From contig JBEVTI010000003.1 in assembly GCA_041156125.1 (NCBI GenBank), positions 1 to 64,000 on the forward strand: DNA of 64,000 nucleotides, in the 5' to 3' direction. The DNA comes from Paraktedonobacter carboxidivorans. Its GTDB lineage: Bacteria; Chloroflexota; Ktedonobacteria; Ktedonobacterales; Ktedonobacteraceae. The first letter of the stretch is position 1. Each line of letters starts with the position of its first letter. A program made the translations under genes and the position numbers. Below the pieces are notes generated by a model that had not been told where the DNA came from, searched no databases, and saw nothing but the letters and a program-made list of their open reading frames with translations. Positions 1-9,966 of the stretch are shown in pieces.

Positions 1-259
1 CCCGATCAATCGGCCCTCTCTGGCACTTCAGTTAAAACAGTCACCCTTTCAAGTCATCCACCAGTTAATGGGGTCTTACCACCCCCTTCATGCTGGCTTA
101 ACTTTTTATCATGATCATTTAATCTATGGACGCTATGATAAAAAGTATAATATAGAAACTAGTGGAAATAGGTTCTGATCCCTTAAACTCACGAGAGTCA
201 GTTATTTCGCGCTGTAAGCGTTTCGATATGACTGGGTTGAGAATTATGGAGGAAACGCC
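1..259. other. left-edge non-coding stretch
   Basis: No convincing coding sequence is seen here. A TATAAT-like hexamer lies at 146-151 on the plus strand, about 110 bases before the first small gene, but no good -35 partner is visible, so I do not call it a promoter. A ribosome binding site (GGAGGA) at about 247-252 belongs to the gene that starts at 260. Confidence 0.4.
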
Positions 260-466
260 ATGGAAAGCCCTGAGCAAGAACTGATGAACATGCTGCGCCG
301 CTTGCCGGTTCCGATTACCATTACCTGGCGTAGTGGTCTGTATCACTGGCAATGCAGAGAGGAGAGTGGTTCCGCTCGTGGCCTGGTAGCCGCGACGGAG
401 GACGCGCTCCGCTATTTGCTAAGTCACCCTGGAATGCTATTACGTATACAGGAGCAGGAATCATAA
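260..466 (+). CDS. small hypothetical protein (68 aa)
   Basis: A 68-residue soluble protein of no recognised family. The start ATG follows a good ribosome binding site (GGAGGA, about 8 bases upstream). The sequence has a central segment rich in aromatic residues (TWRSGLYHWQC) and a helical C-terminal part, with no membrane segment or signal peptide. The gene is alone, and converges on the membrane protein gene to its right with an 18-bp-arm hairpin between them. The good start context supports a real gene; function cannot be inferred. Confidence 0.55.
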   Translation: MESPEQELMNMLRRLPVPITITWRSGLYHWQCREESGSARGLVAATEDALRYLLSHPGMLLRIQEQES

Positions 467-480
467 ATACTGGCTGCGCC

Positions 481-528
481 AGCTATGAGTGATGCCTGAT
501 TGTGAAACACCAGGCATCACTCATAGCT
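481..528. terminator. hairpin between convergent genes, member of a dispersed palindrome family
   Basis: Perfect inverted repeat with 18-base arms (AGCTATGAGTGATGCCTG and its complement) around a 12-base loop. It lies between two convergent genes and could terminate both, though there is no long U run. The arm shares the core ATGAGTGATNCCTG with the palindrome at 60751-60794. Confidence 0.55.
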
Positions 529-554
529 AGCCTCTGCTTGCCTGGGATATGCCG

Positions 555-1232
555 CTATTTCGCGGCTTCGTCTTTGACCTCCACAGGCACGCTTTCCGGG
601 ATGCTGACGGCTTCTTCTTCTTTTAGCTCATCTTTCGTGGAAGAGGCTGGCATAGGAGAGATGGGTGGCTCGAACATGGCCTCCTCATAAGCCTGGCTGG
701 GGCTTTCGACGGGTGTTGTCGCGCTCGCCAGGGCTTGCCTGCGTCCTATAAATCCACCGAGCGCACCGCCGATAAGTGTATAGAGAGCCGAGCCAATAAT
801 TCCCCCCAGCACGCTTTCCAACATGATGACAAGCACATCTGACTGCGTAAAGCTCGCCGGGTTCATATGGTTTGTCTCGACCGGATGGCTTTTAATATAT
901 AATCTGTAGCTGGCAAGAATGCTTTGCAAGTTGATGAAGGTATTGATCACCGGGATTGATTCGGTAATCACCGCGCTGATCACCCCTACCCAGATGCCAG
1001 CGATCAGGCCGCTGGTCCACTTCTTTGTCTCCCGTGACGCGCGCATACCAGCATAAAAACCTGCCACCAGAAAGAGACACGCCGGAATATATCCCAGAAT
1101 TGCCTGTGTATTCTGATCTGTCACATAACTGGTAGCAAAATTATATATTGTGTCCACTACTCCCAGAATAATGCCAAATATTAGCCCCCAGCGTAGAGCA
1201 GGTCTTCGTATCTTTGCGAAAATCTTGGCCAT
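555..1232 (-). CDS. four-helix membrane protein with acidic C-terminal tail
   Basis: A 225-residue integral membrane protein of unknown function. Hydrophobic segments lie near residues 13-32, 42-62, 72-95 and 133-160, the last being Gly-rich (GGIIGSALYTLIGGALGGFIG). The C-terminal ~60 residues are Pro, Glu and Ser rich and probably disordered in the cytoplasm. The ATG is preceded by AGAGGTGAGG, a strong ribosome binding site. The layout resembles DUF4199-like or Gly-zipper membrane proteins, but no family is claimed. It is monocistronic, convergent with the small gene at 260-466. Confidence 0.7.
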   Translation of the reverse strand: MAKIFAKIRRPALRWGLIFGIILGVVDTIYNFATSYVTDQNTQAILGYIPACLFLVAGFYAGMRASRETKKWTSGLIAGIWVGVISAVITESIPVINTFINLQSILASYRLYIKSHPVETNHMNPASFTQSDVLVIMLESVLGGIIGSALYTLIGGALGGFIGRRQALASATTPVESPSQAYEEAMFEPPISPMPASSTKDELKEEEAVSIPESVPVEVKDEAAK

Positions 1233-1511
1233 TCCTCACCTCTTTACTCTTATGAATACAATGCGTTAAGCTGCTTTCTTATCTAACTGTATTATAAACA
1301 GGATGCGTTAAATTCCTGTGCTCCAGAATCACAGCCTGCTTCATCATAGCGCACCATCCTGTACAAGGCAAGCTGGTACATCGACTCACTTTATTCCCGA
1401 GCTGCCTGTTGCGGCGTCGGAGGAGGAGGAGAAAAAACCGGGCGAGCAGCTCCTTGCTCCCCTTTGCGTATCAAGTCTGTCAGACGGCTGATCTGGTGGA
1501 AGCAGGACCTA

Positions 1512-4500
1512 TCAGAAACCGGAATTGGAACCTGAACCTGAACCTGAACCTGAACCGGGTCGGCGTAGAGCCTCAATGCCTTTCTCCAACTGTTCGCTAT
1601 AGGACTGCCAGCGTCGGGCTTCAGCCTGGTAATACTCTTTTTCCTTGAGAGCCTGCTGCATATTGCCAGCGAGGGCCTGTTTCTCCTGGCTGGCCTGGGT
1701 GATAGCAGTCTGGAGCTGTTGTTTGCTCTTAGTCAGGTCGCCAATGTTTTCTTGTAATTCTTTGCTTTTCTCTTCGTGGCCGCGATGCTGTTCCTCGTGT
1801 TCCTGGCGCAGGATCTCCAGGTCGTGTTCAAGGTCGATGCTCTGCCTCTTCATGAGCAGCATTTCCTGGGTATAGGCTGTGATCTCGCGGCTATGTTCTT
1901 TGCGCATGTTCTCCAGATCTTGCTGTAAGCTTGTGATCTCCGGGCTATAGCGCCAGCCTAACAGCACCTCGATCAGTTCACGATGAGCGCTACCAGATTT
2001 GCTGAGCGCGCGCATATCCTGGAGCATCGTGCTTTCCCAATGCCCGGAGACGAGCAGACCGCCGAGGGCGCGTAGTGAGATATTGAGCCGCGATGCTTGG
2101 AGAATCTTAGTCGCGTGATGAACAGAGCGCCCGGCCCACAGGCCGTGATCGCTCAGATTCAACGCCAGATCTTCGATATCCTGATCGCCTCCACGCATAG
2201 CCAGGATACCCGCGGCCTCAGCCTGGAGCTGAATGGGCGCGTTGCTATCTTTAAGAATGGCCCGCAAATCGGCCTCAACCCCCTGACCAAGCAGCAGGAA
2301 CGCTTGCACCAGGTGTTTGTGGCCTGTGGGATTGCCATAGAGCGCGTCTACCAGCGGTGACGCGACCATCGACCCACCCAGCAGAAGCAGCAAAGCCAGA
2401 ATGCGCAGGTTGGCCTGTTCGTCAGTGGAGGATTGCACATGCTCCAGCAGGGCCGGCAGCATCTCACCCGCGCGTCCGGGCTGGAGCGTTTCATCATGAA
2501 TGCGCTCCAAAAGCAGAGCCAGTGCCATTGAGATATCTTCCTGGCGGGCACTGGTTAGCAACTCAACCAGTTCGTCTTTAATCACCAGGGTGGGCATAGC
2601 GCGGAAGACTTCGCGCGCAGCCTCGCGTCGTTCTGGATGGCTGGCATCGCTATAGGTAGCCCAGAGGAAGGGGAAGGCCGGAGTGCCAATCTCGCCTAGA
2701 ATCTGGCGCGCCATATGGGCTACCTGGGCATCGTCGTCAATAATCAAAGCGCCTGCACCCGCCACAGCTAGCGCGCCCAGATCTATCAGCGTGACCGCTG
2801 CCCCGTGGTGACGCTGCGACGAGCGCAGAGCCAGCAGCAGTTCGTCGAGCACTAGCGCGCCTCTGGAGGGGTCCTGACGCGCCAGATGAACGAGGATCGC
2901 GGCTACCTCAGGTACCAGATGCGCGTCCTCCAGACCAGCCAGCAGAGCTGGCAGGCTCAACTCTGCCAGCTCTTCGGTCAAGACCTGGACCAGCATGGTC
3001 CGTGCCTGCGCGGGCAGTGGCAGACTAAAGAGCTGCACTGCGTCATTGATGAGTTCATTCTGCCTCTGAATCATGGTCAAGAGCAGATAGGTAGCGCGCG
3101 CTTGTGCTGGACTCTGCGGGGAGTCCAGCGCGGGAATCAGTGCTGGCAACACAGGCTGTCCCGCCCTGAGGAGAATCTCCATCGCGGCCTCGCCACGCTC
3201 TGGATCGTCCAGCAGGCTCACCAGTGGCGTAACAGAGTCCGGGGCTAGCTTGAGCAAATAGGTCGCGAGCAGGTCACGCGAGGCCGGGTCGGGTTGATGC
3301 AAGATCTCAAGCAATGCCGGCACCGCGTAGCGCCCATCGACGTGCTCCATCACATGGCGTACCCAGGCACGGATGCCAGGCTGAGCATGAAAAAGATGCC
3401 CGGCCAGCACCTGAGCCGCGTCAATGCCGCCCATCAGGAAGACTTCCTCAATATACCCCACCTGGTCCGCGTTGCTTTCATCTACAGCGCGCAATAGCAG
3501 TTCACCGGGAAAGGGCTGTATGCCCAGCAGGGTTCGCTCAATACGCGTGACCAGGAGCGTCTTCTCAGACGTATCCAGGCCCAGCAGCAATTCGGCGCAG
3601 GCCAGTTCACCCAGATTGCTCAGGGCGTTGATTGCCCCTTCGTAGAGTAGAGGATTGGTACTGGCAAGTAAACCCATGAGAGGGCGAATCGCGCGCTCGT
3701 CAGCTAACTGGCCCAGGGCCTGGATAATGCCCAGTGTCAGTGCTACATCCTCCTGAGCGGCACGCAACAGAGCCACCAGAGCCGGCACAATGCGTTGATC
3801 GCCCACGCGCGCCAATACACTGACTAGCAGCAGCGTGCGCCCCTCGACCAGGGGAGTCAGGGCGCGTAAAACCGGCTCCACGACAACGAGACCCAGATCG
3901 CCTAGAATCTGCTCAGCACGCCCCGCGACCAGTTCATTGCTATGCCGCAAGATCACCTCGATCAGACCGGGAATACAGGCTGGCGCGTAAAGTCCCAGTG
4001 TGGCCGCCAGCGTGTGTTGTACAGCAGGCGAGCTATCCGCGAGCAGACGCAGGAGCGCTGGCAGCGCGCGTTTGTCACGCAAAGAAGCCAGCACTTCGAG
4101 AATACGCACGCGCTCAGCCTCAGAAGATTGCTCCTCCAGTTGCTCCAGTAAACTTGGTGTTGCCGCCTGGCCGACCTCTTTGAGCGCCCCGGTCATACTG
4201 CGCGCTACTGTGTCATCGTGCGTAGAGAGATTCTGAACCAGCATACGCAGCGCGATCTTCCCGCTATCGCGCTCCTCAGCCAGGCGTCCCTGGCTCACCA
4301 GCAGTTCGCGCGCCTTCTCCAGGTCCGCGAGATTGGCCTGTGTATTCATGAGAGCCATCAGCGCTTCGTTGATTTGCTCAAACTGTTCTGGCCGCAATTG
4401 GCGCGCGGGATTGGCCTCATTGAGAAAGCGCTCTAAAATTGGCAAGATCAGTTCATGGCGCGGCCTTTGCGAACTACTGCCCGCGCGCAGCTCCAATTCC

Positions 4501-6875
4501 TGGAGCAGGCGCGGCAGGCTTAAATCCGCTCCCAGACGCAGTAGAGCGTTCGAGGCCCGCTTGACAATATAGACTTCGGAGTCGTACAGGCAGTCCATTA
4601 ACGGCTCAACTGCCTCCCTGGCCTGTGTACCGCCGAGTATATTAATTGCCGCTGTGCGCAGACGACCGCTGTTGCCTGACCTGGCACTGCACAACCAGGC
4701 TGTGCGCGCTACTATAGCCTTGCCCCAACAGCTCAAAGCACGCACCAGGCGCTTGACCAGCAGATCCTGTTGCGAATCATCGATAATAGCCACCAGGCGC
4801 TGAAAGAAGAGTTCGGAGATCGCCAGAGGGTCCAGGCATTGTATAAAAATCTCGCTATCTTCGATCAGTAATAGCGGAAAAAGTGCCTGGTAGAGTTCGG
4901 GCGTTCCCTGTGCCGCGCAGTCCTCGAAAAGCCTGGCCAACTCTGTCAATGCTCGCTGATCACCCAGTATCTCGCGTAAGGCGAGATCAAGCGTTGGCGG
5001 CACCTGGAGCGGCTCTTGCAGATCTACATCAGGAGGCGTCTGAGCCACCCCCAGACAGATCAGGCTGCTCACCAGGGCTCGAATACGCTGTCCCCTATGC
5101 TGGCGGGCGTAAACCGCCAGGGCCTCGGACGCATCTAGAGGCGTGGGCAGCAGACCGGCCCATAGCGCCAGTGGCTCGCTCCAGAGCACGAGGTCATCGG
5201 GTAGCATTTCTATCTCATCCAGGCGCAGATGTGTGCTGCCCAGAAAACCAGCCAGGTATTCGGCCAGCAAAGCCGAGACGATCAAAGAATGACGAAAGCT
5301 GAGCACTCCCTGCCCATCGATATCGATCAGCCCCGCGCGGTAAGTGCGCTGGAGAAGCGCGCCTGCCTGGTCCCTGGGCAGCGCTTCGGCAAGCGAAGAA
5401 ACTGTGTTCTCGGCAAAGGGAAAATAGACCTGCTGCCCGCGTGCCCAGGCTACCAGCGTTTGCTGAAGGCCACGCTCATTGTTGACAGATGCTTCTGACA
5501 GATTTAGTGCTTGAATGCTCTCAATAGGTAAGTTCAAGAGATCGCTATCGCCCTTCCCACGCACAACGCAGGCCAATTCGCGCAAGAATAGCAAATCATC
5601 GGAGACTGTCAGATCAGCCACACTGCTTTGTCCCGTAGCATCCAGGCGTTTAAGCAAAAAAGCGCGCAGCAGGCGACCACGAGTATCAAGTTGTCTCACC
5701 TCGTTGATCGATAACGTATCAATACATGCCAGAAGCGCAAAGAGATAGAAAGGGGTAGTGCAGATCAGGCGCAGGCGTGTCTGCTCAAACGCGCTCATCA
5801 CCTGGCCCGCAGTGGGCAGATTGGGATGAAAACTCGTATCAAGTTCAGCAATAAAGCGCTCAACCATACTCCGCGCGTGCGTCTCTGCCAGGGGCGGAAG
5901 CGTCGCGCGCGGTACCAGATTTTCTCCCACGGCCCGCGCCAGTTCATTTGACTGCTCGTAAAGCTCCGGCGTGCAGGTGAGTAGTAGACTGTTGCGTGTC
6001 TGGCGCAGGAGTTGGATCAACTCTCGCTCAAGCGCTGGACGGTACATCGCCGGCACCTCATCCAGACCATCGCATATGAAAAGCAAGCGCCCCTGCCGGA
6101 AGAGTCTTTTAAGATACGGATACGCATGGACGAGGCCAGGCTGATCGCAGGCGTCTAGGAAAGCCAGCAACGAGAAATCAGCATCGTCGGGCAGGTCAGA
6201 TGCCTGGAGAAGTAGCGCGTAATAATTGAGAGGCACATATAGCGGAATGCTGGCGCGGCTAAAAGCCAGTTGCCGCCGCCGCTGAGCCAGAGCGGAAAGA
6301 TATTCATGTACAAAAAGCGTCTTACCGGCCCCTGACGCGCCCAATAGCAAGAGATGGGTGGGATTCGAAGTCAAGAGAGTCTCAATTAATGTGAGCGGAG
6401 TCAGCATCCGCTGCTGGCGCGGCCTGGTGGGAGCCGGATCATCGACTGCGTAAGATATTGGAGCATCATATGGATAGGACCAGGACTGCAAAGGGGTATA
6501 GCGCGCTCGATAAACTTCCTGTTCGCGCGCGAGCGCTTTTAAATATGCCAGCAAGGCCAGAGGCTGCGCCAGCCGCCAGGCCAGCCAGCTTCCAAGCGCG
6601 ATCTCCCCTAGAGGCACCAGCCAGAGCACAGGCAAGCGCGCGGGCAGCAGCAGAAAAGCCGCCAGCGTACGGGTCAGAGAAGTAGCGCCAAATAACCCGC
6701 CTGGATTTGCCAGCCAGAGCGCGGCCTCCAGCGTAGTCAAAACCAGAGCAAATACCAGGCCCAAAGCCAGGTGCCGTATTCCCCGCGCAATAAGCAAGCG
6801 ACGAGCAGACATACGAGGCGCTAGACGAACATTATCAACATGAGTGAAAGTATCAGTATACTGGTCCTGAATCAT
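1512..6875 (-). CDS. giant membrane-anchored NACHT-type NTPase with HEAT repeats and C-terminal coiled coil
   Basis: A protein of about 1787 residues in the STAND class. From the chosen start: two or three hydrophobic segments (about residues 25-110), then an NTPase module with Walker A GASGAGKT (about 177) and Walker B LLFICDGLDEVP (about 262), a helical region, a long run of HEAT/armadillo-type repeats (about 720-1640; recurring patterns such as ALPALLRLLAD and RAIRPLMGLLAS), a coiled coil (about 1650-1770), and a Gly-Ser repeat tail. NACHT-HEAT proteins act as switch-like sensors in which repeats sense a ligand and the NTPase oligomerises; the partner here is unknown. The frame is open to 6959, but a -35/-10 pair (TTGTTC, 18 bp, TATACT) lies inside that extension, so I favour the internal ATG at 6875; its ribosome binding site is weak. 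Confidence 0.85.
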   Translation of the reverse strand: MIQDQYTDTFTHVDNVRLAPRMSARRLLIARGIRHLALGLVFALVLTTLEAALWLANPGGLFGATSLTRTLAAFLLLPARLPVLWLVPLGEIALGSWLAWRLAQPLALLAYLKALAREQEVYRARYTPLQSWSYPYDAPISYAVDDPAPTRPRQQRMLTPLTLIETLLTSNPTHLLLLGASGAGKTLFVHEYLSALAQRRRQLAFSRASIPLYVPLNYYALLLQASDLPDDADFSLLAFLDACDQPGLVHAYPYLKRLFRQGRLLFICDGLDEVPAMYRPALERELIQLLRQTRNSLLLTCTPELYEQSNELARAVGENLVPRATLPPLAETHARSMVERFIAELDTSFHPNLPTAGQVMSAFEQTRLRLICTTPFYLFALLACIDTLSINEVRQLDTRGRLLRAFLLKRLDATGQSSVADLTVSDDLLFLRELACVVRGKGDSDLLNLPIESIQALNLSEASVNNERGLQQTLVAWARGQQVYFPFAENTVSSLAEALPRDQAGALLQRTYRAGLIDIDGQGVLSFRHSLIVSALLAEYLAGFLGSTHLRLDEIEMLPDDLVLWSEPLALWAGLLPTPLDASEALAVYARQHRGQRIRALVSSLICLGVAQTPPDVDLQEPLQVPPTLDLALREILGDQRALTELARLFEDCAAQGTPELYQALFPLLLIEDSEIFIQCLDPLAISELFFQRLVAIIDDSQQDLLVKRLVRALSCWGKAIVARTAWLCSARSGNSGRLRTAAINILGGTQAREAVEPLMDCLYDSEVYIVKRASNALLRLGADLSLPRLLQELELRAGSSSQRPRHELILPILERFLNEANPARQLRPEQFEQINEALMALMNTQANLADLEKARELLVSQGRLAEERDSGKIALRMLVQNLSTHDDTVARSMTGALKEVGQAATPSLLEQLEEQSSEAERVRILEVLASLRDKRALPALLRLLADSSPAVQHTLAATLGLYAPACIPGLIEVILRHSNELVAGRAEQILGDLGLVVVEPVLRALTPLVEGRTLLLVSVLARVGDQRIVPALVALLRAAQEDVALTLGIIQALGQLADERAIRPLMGLLASTNPLLYEGAINALSNLGELACAELLLGLDTSEKTLLVTRIERTLLGIQPFPGELLLRAVDESNADQVGYIEEVFLMGGIDAAQVLAGHLFHAQPGIRAWVRHVMEHVDGRYAVPALLEILHQPDPASRDLLATYLLKLAPDSVTPLVSLLDDPERGEAAMEILLRAGQPVLPALIPALDSPQSPAQARATYLLLTMIQRQNELINDAVQLFSLPLPAQARTMLVQVLTEELAELSLPALLAGLEDAHLVPEVAAILVHLARQDPSRGALVLDELLLALRSSQRHHGAAVTLIDLGALAVAGAGALIIDDDAQVAHMARQILGEIGTPAFPFLWATYSDASHPERREAAREVFRAMPTLVIKDELVELLTSARQEDISMALALLLERIHDETLQPGRAGEMLPALLEHVQSSTDEQANLRILALLLLLGGSMVASPLVDALYGNPTGHKHLVQAFLLLGQGVEADLRAILKDSNAPIQLQAEAAGILAMRGGDQDIEDLALNLSDHGLWAGRSVHHATKILQASRLNISLRALGGLLVSGHWESTMLQDMRALSKSGSAHRELIEVLLGWRYSPEITSLQQDLENMRKEHSREITAYTQEMLLMKRQSIDLEHDLEILRQEHEEQHRGHEEKSKELQENIGDLTKSKQQLQTAITQASQEKQALAGNMQQALKEKEYYQAEARRWQSYSEQLEKGIEALRRPGSGSGSGSGSNSGF
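1527..1556 (-). repeat. hexanucleotide microsatellite encoding a Gly-Ser tail
   Basis: Nearly perfect tandem copies of GGTTCA on the coding strand, about four to five units, encode the repeated Gly-Ser at the C-terminus of the NACHT-HEAT protein. A 6-base unit changes length without shifting frame. Confidence 0.8.
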
Positions 6876-6891
6876 ATCTATCTTCGGCTCT

Positions 6892-6945
6892 TTTCGCTGA
6901 TTCGCAAGAAACATGAGACAAGTACACATAGTATAACCCACTTCG
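6892..6945 (-). promoter_or_regulatory. candidate promoter of the NACHT-HEAT gene
   Basis: On the minus strand TTGTTC is followed after 18 bases by TATACT, a good sigma-A type pair. It sits just upstream of the ATG at 6875 and inside the longer open frame, which argues that the longer frame is not translated. Exact boundaries are approximate. Confidence 0.45.
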
Positions 6946-7179
6946 CTCACCATGAACAAGCAAAGAGTGCTGATTGCCTATCAGTCACCCATGAACGTTA
7001 GGAAATGGGAAATTTACAAAATCAGACATGGCTGATTGCGACTCAATGCCGGCTTGAATCGTATCTCTTTTAGAGGAATTTTCACGAGAGTTGATTTGTG
7101 CTCAAGTGTAAAGCGACAACCAGGTATTCAGTTGTGAACAAAAGCCAGGCTTGTAAAAACGGAAGGAAGTCCTGGTACT

Positions 7180-7380
7180 GTGACCAGTATCACAGTTTCC
7201 CGATATACATTACGATATGATAGAGGGGATATTCTGGTGGAGGCTGTTGACGATTTTTCAGCAGTTGCGTATACTGCCACCTTATATCGTGTATTTCGTA
7301 TTCTCATACGTGAACGTAAGACTTATCTAGAGCACTCAATCCGGCGCCTGCAAGAGCCAGAGGTCACTGATGTCCTGTAA
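7180..7380 (+). CDS. small hypothetical protein (66 aa, GTG start)
   Basis: A basic 66-residue protein with no recognised family. The GTG start is preceded by GGAAGGAAG at a spacing of about 10, a convincing ribosome binding site. The first half is predicted beta (short alternating hydrophobic residues), the second half helical and Arg/Glu rich (RILIRERKTYLEHSIRR). It ends about 50 bases before the GH3 gene on the same strand and could be co-transcribed with it. Function unknown. Confidence 0.5.
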   Translation: MTSITVSRYTLRYDRGDILVEAVDDFSAVAYTATLYRVFRILIRERKTYLEHSIRRLQEPEVTDVL

Positions 7381-7433
7381 ACGTCCTCTTGGGGTAGTCC
7401 CGCCACCTGATTCTGGAAAGAAGGACCGAATGC

Positions 7434-9848
7434 ATGGATTTAATTGAACCCACATTCTCTGAAATGGTGGATCGGGTAGAAAAAGCTGCAGAGGCCCAGG
7501 AGGCAAGAGTAGAAGCTCTCCTGGCTATTGAGGACCCATCAACGTTAGAAGTCGCGGAACTTTCAGAAGCACAAGAGGCAAGAACTGCCGCTGAAGATAT
7601 TGAGATGGCTATAGAGATCAGCGATCTTCCGCACCCCGACAGAGAGGGTACAGTCAGTGGCCCCAAGCAAGAGAAGAGTAATAGTAACGATAAAGCCAGT
7701 GGAGCAGATGGCTGGCCTGAGGAAGATAAAGAGGCTACGCCGCGCAGGCTCCCGGCAGCCAAAAGAGAGCAAGTGCCAGAAATCCCTTTGCGACAACCCG
7801 TTATCCCGCGCAAAAACGTGATTCCATCTCGCCGAACATCCCCTGGCGTTAATGGAGTACCAGCTACCATGAATAAAGACTCCTTACTTACAGGCAACAG
7901 ACAGACGAAGCAACTCGACCAGTCACCTGCCGTACCAGCTCCGCCAGTCAAGCCGTCAGAGTTGGAGGTCAGCCCATCTCAGAAGCGGGATGAGATCCAG
8001 CCAGACATAGCTGAGCAGCCTACAGGCTCTGACATGTCGCAAGCCGATGTGCTGGCAAGCCTGCGGTTTGCTGCGTCTCCGTCCTCCACAAATACCAGCG
8101 TTGACGCCGACCAGCCGAGTGGTCCGTCCGCGTCAGGCCCTGGCGCTCCCGTTACTGCTATTTCCGCCAGCCAGCATTCCAAGGTGCATATAGATACTGA
8201 TCGGTCTGGCGTCGAGGTGCCAGGCACTCCCGCTAGCTATTGGCCGGATTTGCCCACTTATGCTGGTTTATCCGCGATCTATCATAACACTCTGGCGGCT
8301 GAAGAGGCATGGCGCGAGGCCGATCTAGAAGATGAAGTTGCGCGGCAAGACACGCATATTTTAACCATCCTCAGGCAAGATGATGCAATGGTCAAGCCTG
8401 GAGAGCAGAAAGCAAATGTGCAGGCTGCTCAACGTTCCGCGGCACCTATCGAGACCAGGAAAATAGCTACTCTGGTGACGCCTACGCCGCCTGTGCCACC
8501 TGCACCTGTTCGGGCGACCTTTATCGACGCCCCGACTACACCTTTGCCCATACTCGTGGTAGCCAGGCCATCTGAACTCCAGAGAAAGCCCTTGACCCGT
8601 CAAAAAGCCCTGCTGATGGTAGCGTTGCTGGCTATTGTGCTCATCAACGCCATCTCTGCTAGCTTTAATCAGTCCTTTGGCGCGCAGGGTTGGGCCAACG
8701 CCTGGGATAGTCAGAGGAATACTAACCCGAACTTGCTGACGCAGATTGCTCAACAGTTCCTGCATAGTAGTCCCACGCCGAGCAATAGTAATGGCACAGC
8801 TATACCAGCTAAAACGCCTGCGCAGATTGTCGATCTGCTCCTGTCTAATATGACGCTTGATGAGAAATTGGGCCAGATGATGATGGTGCAGTTTACCGGA
8901 CCAGATTATTCCCCTCAATTAGATGCGATGATTACACAGTACAAAATTGGCTCGGTCCTCGTTTTCGCGGCCAATGGCAATATTATCAGCAAATCTCAGT
9001 TGAAGAACCTGACCGCTCAGATGCAAAAAAATGCCTTTCTGCCTCTCTCGCTGGCGATTGACCAGGAAGGGGGCACAGTGGATCGCCTGGCTACGCTGGA
9101 TGGTCCTCAGCCATCTGCCGCGACAATCGGCGCGAGCGGGGATGCCAGGAATGCTTATAACCAGGGCATCAAGGATGCGCAGAATCTAGCTTCTTATGGC
9201 TTGAATTTAAATCTGGCACCCGTCGTAGATGTCACGAATGTTTATAACTCGCAGCTCTACGGTCGCACCTATGGTACAAATCCTGCTATTGTCACATCGA
9301 TGTCCGGCGCTTATCTGCAAGGACTCCAGAAAAGCGGCAAAGTGCTGGGCACGCTCAAACATTTTCCCGGCCTTGGCGATGTTAGCGTGGACCCCCATTA
9401 TCGTCCGCCCGACTTGCAGCGCTCACTCAACTCCCTGAATTCGATCGACTGGGCGCCCTATAGCAGCTTGATCAAGCAGGGCAATGTCCACGCGATTATG
9501 GTCACGCACGAATATGTCAAGGCGCTGGATACTACCGAGCCATCGTCGCTCTCGCCGAAAGTCATTGGCATTCTGCGCAATCAGATGCACTTCCAGGGTG
9601 TGATTATGACGGACAGCCTGACCATGGACAGCATTAGTAATTATTACGGCCCTGATCAGGCTGCGGCCATGGCGGTTGAGGCTGGCGATGATTTACTGAT
9701 GGGAGCAGCCTCGCCCAATGATCTGGCTGCCATGCTCAAGGGCATCAAGCAGGCTATCTCCTCAGGCGCGATCAGCCAGCAGCAGATCAACGACGCGGTT
9801 CGCCGTATTCTGCTGCTCAAATATCAAATGGGCCTGATACACGTGTAA
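7434..9848 (+). CDS. membrane-anchored glycoside hydrolase family 3 (NagZ-like beta-N-acetylhexosaminidase)
   Basis: An 804-residue protein in three parts. Residues 1-385 are low-complexity, Pro/Ala/Glu rich and probably disordered and cytoplasmic. One membrane segment follows (about 392-411, ALLMVALLAIVLINAISASF). Residues 465-800 form a GH3 domain exposed outside: KHFPGLGD (about 642), the Asp-Pro-His that matches the NagZ Asp-His general acid/base pair (about 653-655), and the nucleophile-region motif VIMTDSLTMDS (about 723). In the family this cleaves beta-N-acetylglucosamine or related residues, as in cell-wall turnover. The usual His of KHFPGHG is Leu here, outside the dyad. Ribosome binding site GGAAAGAAGG precedes the ATG at 7434; an ATG four bases earlier is out of frame. 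The long N-terminal tail is unusual. Confidence 0.85.
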   Translation: MDLIEPTFSEMVDRVEKAAEAQEARVEALLAIEDPSTLEVAELSEAQEARTAAEDIEMAIEISDLPHPDREGTVSGPKQEKSNSNDKASGADGWPEEDKEATPRRLPAAKREQVPEIPLRQPVIPRKNVIPSRRTSPGVNGVPATMNKDSLLTGNRQTKQLDQSPAVPAPPVKPSELEVSPSQKRDEIQPDIAEQPTGSDMSQADVLASLRFAASPSSTNTSVDADQPSGPSASGPGAPVTAISASQHSKVHIDTDRSGVEVPGTPASYWPDLPTYAGLSAIYHNTLAAEEAWREADLEDEVARQDTHILTILRQDDAMVKPGEQKANVQAAQRSAAPIETRKIATLVTPTPPVPPAPVRATFIDAPTTPLPILVVARPSELQRKPLTRQKALLMVALLAIVLINAISASFNQSFGAQGWANAWDSQRNTNPNLLTQIAQQFLHSSPTPSNSNGTAIPAKTPAQIVDLLLSNMTLDEKLGQMMMVQFTGPDYSPQLDAMITQYKIGSVLVFAANGNIISKSQLKNLTAQMQKNAFLPLSLAIDQEGGTVDRLATLDGPQPSAATIGASGDARNAYNQGIKDAQNLASYGLNLNLAPVVDVTNVYNSQLYGRTYGTNPAIVTSMSGAYLQGLQKSGKVLGTLKHFPGLGDVSVDPHYRPPDLQRSLNSLNSIDWAPYSSLIKQGNVHAIMVTHEYVKALDTTEPSSLSPKVIGILRNQMHFQGVIMTDSLTMDSISNYYGPDQAAAMAVEAGDDLLMGAASPNDLAAMLKGIKQAISSGAISQQQINDAVRRILLLKYQMGLIHV

Positions 9849-9966
9849 TAATAGCAATAACACTCATCTAAATGGAGCGTTCCTCGCCCACTTGAGGCGC
9901 GAGACCTGGGTTTCATTTACGGATCGAATAGCAGCCAGCACCAGCAGAGAGAGAAGAGGTTTTACT

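Noticed and set aside
1527..1556. Short tandem GGTTCA repeat as a CRISPR or satellite array
   Set aside because: It is a simple hexanucleotide microsatellite within the coding end of the NACHT-HEAT gene.
4883..5302. A 139-residue plus-strand open frame inside the NACHT-HEAT gene
   Set aside because: Pro/Arg-rich shadow without a ribosome binding site, on the antisense strand of a well supported gene.
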